From assembly GCF_001634285.1 (NCBI RefSeq), contig NZ_CP015439.1:124001-188000 (forward strand): DNA of 64,000 nucleotides, in the 5' to 3' direction. The notes under the pieces are model-generated. The model was given only the letters and a program-made list of their open reading frames with translations. It was not told the DNA's origin and searched no databases. Both the position numbers and the translations under genes were made by a program. How positions within the stretch are numbered: the first letter of the stretch is position 1; each line of letters starts with the position of its first letter. This DNA comes from Anoxybacillus amylolyticus. GTDB taxonomy: Bacteria > Bacillota > Bacilli > Bacillales > Anoxybacillaceae. Positions 55,444-62,998 of this stretch are shown piece by piece.

Positions 55444-57840
55444 ATGGATACAAACAAACTTCTTTTCTTCTTATCCGCTATGTTGTTCGCCTTCTTCATC
55501 GGACAAGTTCCGGCAACAGCTAAAGGAACGAATGCAGACGCATTAGTCCAGCAAGCAGAAACATATAGTGAACAATTGAAACGGTACATTTATTTTGAGT
55601 ATGCAAAAAAAATTGCTGCTGCACCACCTCAACTGTTAAGCAACACTACCAAGACGATTCAGCAAGCAAAAGCAGCAGCGGCTAAAACAAAAGGCACAAA
55701 GCGCGCGAAACTATTGGCGCGTTTAAAAGCCGTCGATACCATGTATAGTCGAGCAGTCGCTTACAATAATGCCGTCCGAACAGGAACAAGTTTAAAAGAC
55801 AAAACAAACCGGCTACTAGCCTCTTTTAAACAAAATCCGGCGAGCGACCAAACGGAAGCGATGTATACAGCGGTTCAATCAGAACTAAAGAAATTTGCTA
55901 GCGCCTATCAGCAAGTATACGGATCACCGACGCGGACAGCGCTCTATCGTACATATCATGCACCGGCAGAGCAAGCAATCAATCAAACAAAAACGGCATA
56001 CGTTTTAAAAACGGAATTTAACAAGCTTCGCCAAATGATCCGTTACAGCAAAAACGAAGCCACTATTTTCAATCAAATCGACAAATTTGAAGCACATCTT
56101 ATGAGCGTGAAAACAAATCGTTCCTTGTTCACTGCCTTTTCCAATTCTTATGAAGATGTTTTAAAAGCACAAGGAACGTCACAAGGAATTTCAACGTTAA
56201 TCTTAAAAAAGATTATTGCCCAAGAAAAAAGCGTTCTTTTCTTAGAGATGTTTAACGAAGCGAACGAGCCGATCGCTCAAGCAAGTGGCTTTGTTGTCGG
56301 CAAAAGCACTATTTTAACGAACTTCCATGTCGTGCAAGGCGCAGCGAAAATTGTAGCATACGACGAAAATGGAAATGAAATTCCGATTCGCGGAGTTGTT
56401 CAATACGATGAAACAACAGATTTAGCACTTCTTGCGACGCAAACGGATTTAGCGTTACCTGCGCTTAAAATAGGGGATACTTCCTTGCTTGAAAAAGGGG
56501 ATCCGATCGTCACGATTAGCAGTCCAGAAGGGCTGATGAACACCGTATCGACAGGGATTATTAGCAATCTGCATTTAATGGAAGATGAAGCAGGAAACGA
56601 AGTCCGACTTATTCAAATTACCGCACCGATTACACACGGAAGTTCTGGGGGAGCGTTGTTTAACGAATTCGGGCATGTCATCGGTGTGACCTCATCGGGA
56701 TTCGACGTCGGCAATATTAACTTTGCCGTAGATATCGTTCATGCAGCACATTGGATTTCGTTTTATAAGGAAAAAACAGCCGCATCTCTCACGGTCATTC
56801 CTTATCGGTTATTGCCTGCTCCGCAAAATGAAAGCGCGCCATCATCCGAAACAGGCAGTACAATACCAACGACTGGAACGACGGTGACACCACCGCCAAC
56901 TATGCCGGTCAGTACAAGCAAGCTATATCTTGATTTTCAAGCAGTCGAAACGGTGTTTCATCCGACGAAACCGATTTTATATGCGCTCGATGGCAATAAA
57001 AACGTCGTCGAAGTTAACTTAGAAACAAAAACAGCGAAAAAAATTTCTTTGCCGCTAGCACCCGAACGGCTATATTTCGCAAATAACGAGCTATATGTTA
57101 CACTGCCAAAAAATCAGCATAGCAGCACATGGTGGGAGGATCAACAAGAAGGCGCGTTCGCTATTATTGATGCAGAAACGTTCTCATTAAAAGCAGTCGT
57201 TGATATTCCGCTCGATCCGTGGGATATCGTCGCAGATGACCGCTACATCTATATTTCCAGTGGATCCGGTCAATGGACGTACTTGAAAGTATATTCCCGC
57301 CAAACGCTACTAGAAGTCGCACGCGTATACGGCATTTACCAACAATCGTTTTTAGCGATGCACCCAGATGGCGGAAAAGTATATGCAATTACCACCGGAT
57401 TAAGCCCGCGAGATGTGGAAACGTACGTATTTAACGATGGAAAAATGATTTCGCACTATGATTCTCCGTATCATGGGGACTACAATTTAAATACGAATAT
57501 GGCGATTTCACCAGATGGGCAGTTTCTTTTTAATGGATCAGGCGTCATTTTTCAAGCAGCTGCGGTGCAAAAATTTGATATGACTTATGTGACAACGCTC
57601 TATAACTCATATCAACATATCGCTTTCTATCTTCCGAAAAACGTGTTTTACACAAGCAAAGGAAAAACGATCGATGTATACGATTATACTACTTTTCAAC
57701 GTATAAAAAGTTATCCATGGAATCAAGAGCTTCAACGGCTATACGTACAAAACGACCAACTCATTACGCTGTCCAAAGAAGGGGCTCGGTATGTCGTCCA
57801 AACATATTCGTTGAACGAGCAAGGAATGCTTATTTATTAG
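55444..57840 (+). CDS. Secreted trypsin-like protease with SbsC-like N-terminal region and propeller-like C-terminus
   Basis: 798 residues. Signal peptide (LLFFLSAMLFAFFIGQVPATA). Residues ~30-265 are Lys/Ala-rich helices resembling the N-terminal region of the S-layer protein SbsC, which binds secondary cell-wall polymer (similarity judged by eye). Residues ~270-450 are an S1C (HtrA-like) domain: histidine in LTNFHVV, aspartate in TTDLALLA, serine in HGSSGGALF. A Thr/Pro linker follows, then ~300 beta-rich residues with WD-like blades (DIVADDRYIYIS, MAISPDGQFLF) suggesting a beta-propeller. The ATG at 55444 lies at the IS boundary without a ribosome site; the original start is probably upstream of the IS. 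Confidence 0.75.
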   Translation: MDTNKLLFFLSAMLFAFFIGQVPATAKGTNADALVQQAETYSEQLKRYIYFEYAKKIAAAPPQLLSNTTKTIQQAKAAAAKTKGTKRAKLLARLKAVDTMYSRAVAYNNAVRTGTSLKDKTNRLLASFKQNPASDQTEAMYTAVQSELKKFASAYQQVYGSPTRTALYRTYHAPAEQAINQTKTAYVLKTEFNKLRQMIRYSKNEATIFNQIDKFEAHLMSVKTNRSLFTAFSNSYEDVLKAQGTSQGISTLILKKIIAQEKSVLFLEMFNEANEPIAQASGFVVGKSTILTNFHVVQGAAKIVAYDENGNEIPIRGVVQYDETTDLALLATQTDLALPALKIGDTSLLEKGDPIVTISSPEGLMNTVSTGIISNLHLMEDEAGNEVRLIQITAPITHGSSGGALFNEFGHVIGVTSSGFDVGNINFAVDIVHAAHWISFYKEKTAASLTVIPYRLLPAPQNESAPSSETGSTIPTTGTTVTPPPTMPVSTSKLYLDFQAVETVFHPTKPILYALDGNKNVVEVNLETKTAKKISLPLAPERLYFANNELYVTLPKNQHSSTWWEDQQEGAFAIIDAETFSLKAVVDIPLDPWDIVADDRYIYISSGSGQWTYLKVYSRQTLLEVARVYGIYQQSFLAMHPDGGKVYAITTGLSPRDVETYVFNDGKMISHYDSPYHGDYNLNTNMAISPDGQFLFNGSGVIFQAAAVQKFDMTYVTTLYNSYQHIAFYLPKNVFYTSKGKTIDVYDYTTFQRIKSYPWNQELQRLYVQNDQLITLSKEGARYVVQTYSLNEQGMLIY

Positions 57841-57845
57841 TAGCA

Positions 57846-57884
57846 AAAAAGCATGGGAAAGGGAAAACCTTTTCCATGCTTTTT
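57846..57884 (+). terminator. Terminator of the protease gene
   Basis: 17-bp stem 57846-57862 with 57868-57884 (one G-T pair), ending in five T. Confidence 0.92.
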
Positions 57885-57997
57885 CATTCTTCCCCATCAA
57901 AACGCCCGTTTGTCTTCCACTTTTGCTTCTTAGGCATTCACACATTTTTTTCACCAGCATACGATAAGGTAAATTCACGAAAAGGAGGTATGATCCT

Positions 57998-58387
57998 ATG
58001 AAAAAATGGCTACGCATTGCGATGATTTCATTGTTTACCGTTTTTTTAGCCATTCCGATCGCCTGTACGAAACAAGAAACGACAAAAACGGTACGGGTAG
58101 CCGAAGTAACCCGCTCAATTTTTTACGCCCCACAATATGTTGCCCTTGCGAGAGGATTTTTTAAAGAAGAGGGACTCAACGTCGAACTGACGACGACATG
58201 GGGCGGAGATAAAACGATGACCACTCTTCTTTCAGGAGGTGCCGACATCGCATTGGTCGGCTCGGAAACATCGATTTACGTCTATAGCCAAGGAACGAGC
58301 GATCCGGTCATCAACTTTGCCCAGCTAACCCAAACTTTTAAGCAGGTTGATAACACCTTGACTGACTTATTTTTCTCAACGAGATGA
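57998..58387 (+). pseudogene. ytlA: ABC transporter substrate-binding lipoprotein YtlA, 3'-truncated
   Basis: 129 residues of a NitT/TauT-type solute-binding protein. Lipoprotein-like signal ending IACTKQ, then SIFYAPQYVALARGFFKEEGL, the family N-lobe. Family similarity stops after NFAQLTQT (about 58335); the remaining ~14 codons are unrelated and end at TGA. Normal length would be ~330 residues. Position after ytmB matches B. subtilis ytlA. The missing part, and probably ytlC/ytlD, should lie beyond the far end of the prophage. Confidence 0.8.
58325..58345. other. Probable prophage attachment junction in ytlA
   Basis: ytlA homology ends at CAGCTAACCCAAAC (58321-58334); downstream genes are phage-like and on the other strand. 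The core sequence should recur at the other prophage end, outside this window. Confidence 0.5.
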
Positions 58388-58407
58388 TACCTTAAAAACA
58401 ACGAAAA

Positions 58408-58431
58408 AAACAAGGCGGATCACTCCGCCTT
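58408..58431 (-). terminator. Terminator of the prophage end operon
   Basis: 8-bp stem AAGGCGGA/TCCGCCTT, TCAC loop, then TTGTTTTTTT on the minus strand. Confidence 0.9.
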
Positions 58432-58451
58432 TTCTCTGTTGTTTATTAGAC

Positions 58452-58700
58452 TCATTCCGCATCATACGGCCGGTATTTCTTGCGCAGTTCCTTTAGTTCC
58501 TGTGCAAGTGCTTCAACATCGATTCGGAAAAACAATTTATCTTTTTGGAAGCTTTTGATTGGTGTTATTCTTCCTGATTCGATTAACTTACTAAGGCGTT
58601 GATATGTCACGCCCAAGATCTCCAGTGTTTCAGCGACCCCGAGGACTTCACTTTGAATGAAGTCCTCGAGTTCTTTCCGTGACGCAAAGTGGTATGGCAC
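58452..58700 (-). CDS. Small helix-turn-helix DNA-binding protein (excisionase-like)
   Basis: 82 residues. A MerR/excisionase-type winged helix segment, LGVAETLEILGVTYQRLSKLIESGRITPIK, is followed by a basic tail. GTG start after AAAGGAGGAAACAGC. Last gene before the presumed attachment site, a usual place for a prophage regulator or excisionase; the role is inferred. Confidence 0.78.
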   Translation of the reverse strand: MPYHFASRKELEDFIQSEVLGVAETLEILGVTYQRLSKLIESGRITPIKSFQKDKLFFRIDVEALAQELKELRKKYRPYDAE

Positions 58701-58713
58701 GCTGTTTCCTCCT

Positions 58714-58887
58714 TTATCTGTTTCGGAAGTACGAGACAATGTAACGAATGCCCGCAATTCCCCATACAACAATAACAACCAACAACACGGTGTCTAATAC
58801 GCCAAGATCTCTGAAATCAGCAGTCACGAAAAAACGAACCGCAACAAACGCTAACAAAATGTTCGCAAGCCAAGCTAGCTTTGACAT
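58714..58887 (-). CDS. Small two-helix membrane protein (prophage)
   Basis: 57 residues. Two hydrophobic segments, residues ~4-20 and ~31-50, and a basic end (YFRNR). Its stop is followed at once by the ribosome site of the next gene. No ribosome site of its own is visible, so the start is tentative. Could be a minor holin-like or superinfection protein; unknown. Confidence 0.6.
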   Translation of the reverse strand: MSKLAWLANILLAFVAVRFFVTADFRDLGVLDTVLLVVIVVWGIAGIRYIVSYFRNR

Positions 58888-58954
58888 ACATTTTGGGAGA
58901 TGATAATATTTTTTATACAGAAGCCCTTCCCGAAGGTCGGGCTTCCTTATTCGG

Positions 58955-59083
58955 TTATCGGCGACGTTTCTTTTTGGAGCGTCGCTTTTTCTTTTGGTTC
59001 CGTCCTTCCATGAAGGCGATGGTCGCTAGGACGAAACCGGCGATACTACAAAGTTTTTCTATGATGTCCAGCCACTTCATCAT
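58955..59083 (-). CDS. Short membrane protein with Lys/Arg tail (prophage)
   Basis: 42 residues. One membrane helix (residues ~12-25) and a C-terminal run of Lys/Arg (KKKRRSKKKRRR). A ribosome-like GGAGGTGAACG lies 14 bases upstream, which is long. A promoter at 59114-59142 points into this gene. It may belong to the lysis or end cassette. Confidence 0.6.
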   Translation of the reverse strand: MMKWLDIIEKLCSIAGFVLATIAFMEGRNQKKKRRSKKKRRR

Positions 59084-59113
59084 CCCCCAGTCGTTCACCT
59101 CCTTTCTAGCTTT

Positions 59114-59142
59114 ATTATAACATATCTATTTAAATATTACAA
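59114..59142 (-). promoter_or_regulatory. Promoter of the prophage end genes
   Basis: Minus strand -35 TTGTAA (59137-59142), 17-bp spacer, -10 TATAAT (59114-59119), in an AT-rich gap. It is independent of the late tail/lysis transcription, so these genes could be expressed in the lysogen. Confidence 0.72.
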
Positions 59143-59184
59143 TAGATAAAATAAAAAATTTTCTCTATTTAAGTAATTTTTTAT

Positions 59185-59207
59185 ATCCCCGCCAAAACAG
59201 CGGGGAT
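59185..59207 (-). terminator. Hairpin after the phage amidase
   Basis: 8-bp stem ATCCCCGC/GCGGGGAT with a 7-nt loop, five bases after the amidase stop. An A-rich rather than T-rich tail follows on the minus strand, so it may be an incomplete or factor-dependent terminator. Confidence 0.5.
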
Positions 59208-59211
59208 CAAC

Positions 59212-59913
59212 TCAGTCGGTGATATAGACGGGATACCCTTTTTTCTTCAGCTCCTCCGCCAACCGCTCGGCGTTGCTCCGATCAGTAAAAGCCCCAACTT
59301 GGACGCTGTAGAGTTTGTCCTTAGAAGCAGTTGACGGTGCAGGACTCGACTTTCTTTTCAAACTGTATGTCTCGGCGATTCCAGCGACAATTGCCGCCGC
59401 TACTTTTCTCCTGTAGGAGTCAGATTTTAAAAGCGTTGCTTCCTCTTTGTTGGTCATGAAACCGCACTCAATCAGAATAGCTGTCATCTTCGTCTCACGC
59501 AACACATGGAAGTCTGCTGTTTTTACACCGCGATTCTTTCGTCCGGTCTCTCGAATAAGATGGTTCTGCACGTTCGCCGCAAGCATCATCGCCTCTTTCG
59601 GTTTCGAGGTGTAAACATACGTTTCAATTCCTTCAGCACTGCTCCACCCGGATCCAGCGGCATTGGCATGAATCGAAACATATACATCTGCCCTCCAAGC
59701 ATTGGCTGTATCCGTTCTCGTTTTTAGTGGCACATCCGCCTTTCCGGTCGGATCGTCAATCCGCAGCACTTCAACCCCTTCAAATTCCCCCAGTTCCTCT
59801 TGTACTAGCGTTGCTACAGCACTGTTGAACTCCCACTCACGCATGCTACCGTCTGGAGTTCTTTTCCCCGGTGTATTGTATCCATGCCCGGCGTCGATTG
59901 CAACTTTCAACAT
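59212..59913 (-). CDS. N-acetylmuramoyl-L-alanine amidase with SPOR domain (endolysin)
   Basis: 233 residues. Amidase_3 zinc enzyme: IDAGHGYNTPG, the first histidine ligand; SIHANAAGSG; catalytic glutamate in AILIECGFMTN. A linker and SPOR domain (YSVQVGAFTDRSNAERLAEEL) that binds glycan stripped of stem peptides follow. No signal peptide, so it depends on the adjacent holin. ATG after GAGAGGGGAAAT. Confidence 0.94.
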   Translation of the reverse strand: MLKVAIDAGHGYNTPGKRTPDGSMREWEFNSAVATLVQEELGEFEGVEVLRIDDPTGKADVPLKTRTDTANAWRADVYVSIHANAAGSGWSSAEGIETYVYTSKPKEAMMLAANVQNHLIRETGRKNRGVKTADFHVLRETKMTAILIECGFMTNKEEATLLKSDSYRRKVAAAIVAGIAETYSLKRKSSPAPSTASKDKLYSVQVGAFTDRSNAERLAEELKKKGYPVYITD

Positions 59914-60329
59914 TATTTCCCCTCTCCTTTCTGACTTTCACTTTTTAGTTGCGCAAACACCTTAGAAACCTGTCCTGGAATAGATACACCCAAACGACCG
60001 AGATTTTCAATGAAACTGATTCCTTCATTCCCGATCAGAAACATAATCATCGTATTGCGCATAAAATCACCGCTACCTGTCACCGCGTCCAGTTGGTTTG
60101 CCACGATGACAGCTAAAATCATAGCCATTTTTTTCATTAACCCTCTAAACGCTGTTTTGGATGAAACTTCTTTTGTTCCAACAGCAACCATCAGACCTGA
60201 AATATAATCCACTGCCATCATGATTCCGAGTGCAATAGCAAGATGATCAACCCCGCCAATTAAATAGGCGATAGCTGATGTGCTACCGCCTGTGATTGTC
60301 GTGTATAGTGTGTTTGTATTATGTTTCAT
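59913..60329 (-). CDS. Phage holin (holin_4/TcdE family)
   Basis: 138 residues with about three transmembrane segments (around residues 20-50, 65-80, 90-110), matching the Cph1/TcdE holin family. The last base overlaps the first base of the amidase start, so translation is coupled. Forms membrane lesions for endolysin release. Confidence 0.9.
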   Translation of the reverse strand: MKHNTNTLYTTITGGSTSAIAYLIGGVDHLAIALGIMMAVDYISGLMVAVGTKEVSSKTAFRGLMKKMAMILAVIVANQLDAVTGSGDFMRNTMIMFLIGNEGISFIENLGRLGVSIPGQVSKVFAQLKSESQKGEGK

Positions 60330-60402
60330 TTGTTTTCCTCTCTTTCTTTAAGAATAACAAACACCCTCTCATGCGAAAGTGCACTTATTGCGCATAATCG
60401 TC

Positions 60403-60540
60403 CTATTGCGTTATTAAATCCTCTCGTCCTTTCTCCCGAAGGTAAGCGTCAATGCCTTCTTTTAAGTCTGGACGCTTGGAAATGACAAAATCATACGTGT
60501 ACGCTCCGTCAACGATACGTTGTGCTAAATATGCCGCCAT
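60403..60540 (-). CDS. XkdX-like small phage protein
   Basis: 45 residues (MAAYLAQRIVDGAYTYD...), resembling the short XkdX proteins that sit just after tail-fibre genes in PBSX-like phages. ATG after GGAGGTATG; starts right at the end of the preceding gene. Function unknown. Confidence 0.78.
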   Translation of the reverse strand: MAAYLAQRIVDGAYTYDFVISKRPDLKEGIDAYLREKGREDLITQ

Positions 60541-60541
60541 T

Positions 60542-60922
60542 TTACATACCTCCTAACAGTAAGTCATCTAATGCTTTTTGAATAATTTGTTGACGTTGCT
60601 CCAATTCCTTCACCTGCTCCGTCAACGGTTTTTGAAACACCGGTTCTTGTGTTGGTGTAGTTGGGTCAGGATACGAAAATTCTAATTCTAGTGTTTGAGG
60701 GTTCACTCGAAAACCATTACATTGCGTAAAATCTTCCGCATATTGTCCATATTCAAGCTGAATAACGCCAACCGTATCACGAACACGCTCCTTTAATGTT
60801 TGGTATATCTCGAAATCTTGGTCAATGGTTGTTTCAACAACTGCACCCATCATTTCGCCTGTGTCGAGAATAACGTTTCCTGTTGATTTGTCATAATAAA
60901 TTTTGCGCCCGATTCGATTCAT
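60542..60922 (-). CDS. Phage tail-region protein of unknown function
   Basis: 126 residues. The N-terminal part is a beta-rich region (YYDKSTGNVILDTGEMMG), the C-terminal half a helical, Gln/Glu-rich segment (VKELEQRQQIIQKALDD). Lies between the tail fibre and the XkdX-like gene, a slot usually holding XkdW-like or fibre-associated proteins. Not recognised beyond that. Confidence 0.75.
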   Translation of the reverse strand: MNRIGRKIYYDKSTGNVILDTGEMMGAVVETTIDQDFEIYQTLKERVRDTVGVIQLEYGQYAEDFTQCNGFRVNPQTLELEFSYPDPTTPTQEPVFQKPLTEQVKELEQRQQIIQKALDDLLLGGM

Positions 60923-60934
60923 TTTTGTCCCACC

Positions 60935-62455
60935 TTATTCAATTGCTATCCACTTATAGCTAGCAACTTCTGGCAAATTAATTGAGAATCCGTCTGTATA
61001 TATAGACCAAGTTGTATGACTAACTATACCGCCGTAAGAGTAATAAGTTTGGTCTAAATTATCATTAACCTGCCAATAAACTATCCTACCATTAACACTA
61101 TACTGACCTCCTCCAATATTCTCAACGACCACAAGAGAAGGTCTAAATGCAAGACCTCTTATAGTTACTGATGACGTTGAACTAACTTGACCACTAGCCC
61201 ATTTCTTCCCTGTTGGAATACTATTGACCCCTGTATTCAATTCATCGAATGTCGGAACTGCCCCAGCTTGAGTCACAGTCCCACCTTTGCCAATGATGGC
61301 GGACTTTAGCTGGGCTTTACCATCATTGACATAGAAAAAATCCGATTCTTGAGAATATGGGGTTGCTTGAGTTCCGTATTCAAATTTGATTCGCGTTACC
61401 GCCTTGCTTCCTGACGGCATTCCTTGTGGGTCACCACCAACAACGAATTTTATCCAAACTTCAGTTGTTCCGGAAGGAATAAAGAAAGTATCGGTTTTTC
61501 TATGCCAATCCCTGTTCAAATCAGCTCTTAATTGTCCTAATATTTGAGGATTCCCATTCCCGTAAAGTTCCACACAGATATTTCCATGTGTTTGACTTAA
61601 GCTGTAAAACCACGCAGATATTGTTACATATACTCCACCATTCCAACAAGGAATTCTTTGTGTATTGTCCAATACATGCCATTCATTGGCTGAGACAGCG
61701 CTAAAATGGTCAACAAATGAACCTAAATTTAATGTTTGACCGACGAAAAAATGTGAACATGTATTTACCCAACCAGCCAACCCAAACTGAAAAGACGAGT
61801 TTTTAACTTTATTAGGATTTGCTTGAAGGACAAAATTTTTAGCATTTTGCTCTGCATTATTCCAAGCCGTTCTTTCTGCTGCCGTTATGTGCTTCACATA
61901 ATCCGCCGAATGCGCAGCAATCGCGTCATTCACCTGCTTCACCGCGTTCGCTGTCGGCGCTTGTGTCGTGCTAGTGCTGGATGTAGAATCGACTAATTGA
62001 ACAATCCCCGGCGCACTTGTGCTTGCGCTCGGCAATTGAGATGTCGGTACTTTTGTGTCACTGTCAAGAGAGGCGACGCCGTTTGCCGCGCCTTTTTGGC
62101 TGGCCGGAATAGCGTCCGTGATTCCGTATCCAGCAAGCGTTGTTGGTTTGCTTGTAATTTCTGCGAATGTATGCGTATGTCCTGTCGGACTGGCCCCTAC
62201 ATCACTAGCTGTCAGAGTGACGGCTCCTGTCTTGTTGTTGACGCTCGCGACTGTGTTGCGTTGAGCACCCGACTCGATCCCGTCGAGTTTTGCTTTATCT
62301 GCCGCAGACATTCGTCCTGCTTGCGACGCTGTAGCCAGTTTGGTCACTTCAACGTCCAAAACATCAAAGTTTTGATTCAAATCATCGATGTTGACAACGT
62401 CTGTGCCTTCAGGCTTCTTTAAACCCAAGTTCCCTGTATACTGCACCCTTCTCAC
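60935..62455 (-). CDS. Phage tail fibre-like protein
   Basis: 506 residues. An N-terminal connector (KPEGTDVVNIDDLNQNFDVLD) is followed by tail-fibre repeats with GHTHTFAEI and TTLAGYGITDA motifs of collar-type fibres. Residues ~205-370 look like a carbohydrate-binding beta-sandwich (NSSFQFGLAGWV). A C-terminal fibre tip follows. Likely the host-receptor adhesin. Start overlaps the YmfQ-like gene end by 4 bases. Confidence 0.88.
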   Translation of the reverse strand: MRRVQYTGNLGLKKPEGTDVVNIDDLNQNFDVLDVEVTKLATASQAGRMSAADKAKLDGIESGAQRNTVASVNNKTGAVTLTASDVGASPTGHTHTFAEITSKPTTLAGYGITDAIPASQKGAANGVASLDSDTKVPTSQLPSASTSAPGIVQLVDSTSSTSTTQAPTANAVKQVNDAIAAHSADYVKHITAAERTAWNNAEQNAKNFVLQANPNKVKNSSFQFGLAGWVNTCSHFFVGQTLNLGSFVDHFSAVSANEWHVLDNTQRIPCWNGGVYVTISAWFYSLSQTHGNICVELYGNGNPQILGQLRADLNRDWHRKTDTFFIPSGTTEVWIKFVVGGDPQGMPSGSKAVTRIKFEYGTQATPYSQESDFFYVNDGKAQLKSAIIGKGGTVTQAGAVPTFDELNTGVNSIPTGKKWASGQVSSTSSVTIRGLAFRPSLVVVENIGGGQYSVNGRIVYWQVNDNLDQTYYSYGGIVSHTTWSIYTDGFSINLPEVASYKWIAIE

Positions 62456-62994
62456 GCTCCTTCATCGTATACTTTGAGTTCATTCCACGTTTTTAAACTT
62501 GCTTGAGCCCACGTGAGAGATTTCACTACATCCCACACCGTATATGTGTACTTAAAGCTATATGCCAAGTGTGCCGGTTTAATCTGTTCCAGCATTTCAA
62601 TGAATCCTGCCATGTTTGGCGGAATGCCCTTCACGCCGATGAATTTGATTTCAAATCGGTGTTCCGCCGGGTACTCAATCACATCCACTTCTCCACCACT
62701 GAACGCAGCCGCAGCGTTCTGAATCATCTGTTTAGTTACGGTACCAAAACCGCGTAGTTTCGCTTTGATTCGCTCTCTACGCCACTCTATCGACTTGGTC
62801 GTATCCACTACCAGCCCAAGTTCTGATTCCCAAAACGACAATCCCCATGTCGCTGTGCCGACTGAAAATTGATCGAGCAACTGATCGATTTCAAACAAAA
62901 GCTGTCCGAGCTCTTCTCCCTCTGTACTCATGATTTGCTGAAACTCTCGAATGCCCTGATAATAGTCGGGGAGATATTGAAACAAATCAACCAT
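62452..62994 (-). CDS. YmfQ/XkdU-like phage baseplate protein (DUF2313)
   Basis: 180 residues, beginning MVDLFQYLPDYYQ, with FWESELGL and WRRERIKAKLRG motifs of the DUF2313 family that joins baseplate and tail fibre in myophages. Between the baseplate J gene and the fibre gene as in PBSX (xkdU). Confidence 0.9.
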   Translation of the reverse strand: MVDLFQYLPDYYQGIREFQQIMSTEGEELGQLLFEIDQLLDQFSVGTATWGLSFWESELGLVVDTTKSIEWRRERIKAKLRGFGTVTKQMIQNAAAAFSGGEVDVIEYPAEHRFEIKFIGVKGIPPNMAGFIEMLEQIKPAHLAYSFKYTYTVWDVVKSLTWAQASLKTWNELKVYDEGA

Positions 62995-62998
62995 TCAT

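Larger units (their letters stand above)
53824..55445 (+). mobile_element. IS66-family element, ISBst12 type
   Basis: About 1.62 kb containing a single transposase gene, like ISBst12, which I recall as 1612 bp with one ORF, short terminal repeats and an 8-bp target duplication. Both proposed ends carry ATTCAGCC in inverted orientation (53824-53831 and 55438-55445), and ATACTAGT is also inversely repeated further inside (right copy near 55430). No exact 8-bp target duplication was found by eye, so the ends are approximate. Confidence 0.7.

Noticed and set aside
53816-55453. 8-bp target duplication around the IS66-family element
   Set aside because: Flanks ACGTAACT and GGATACAA do not match; shifting the ends by a few bases gave no exact repeat, only a shared ACAAAC.
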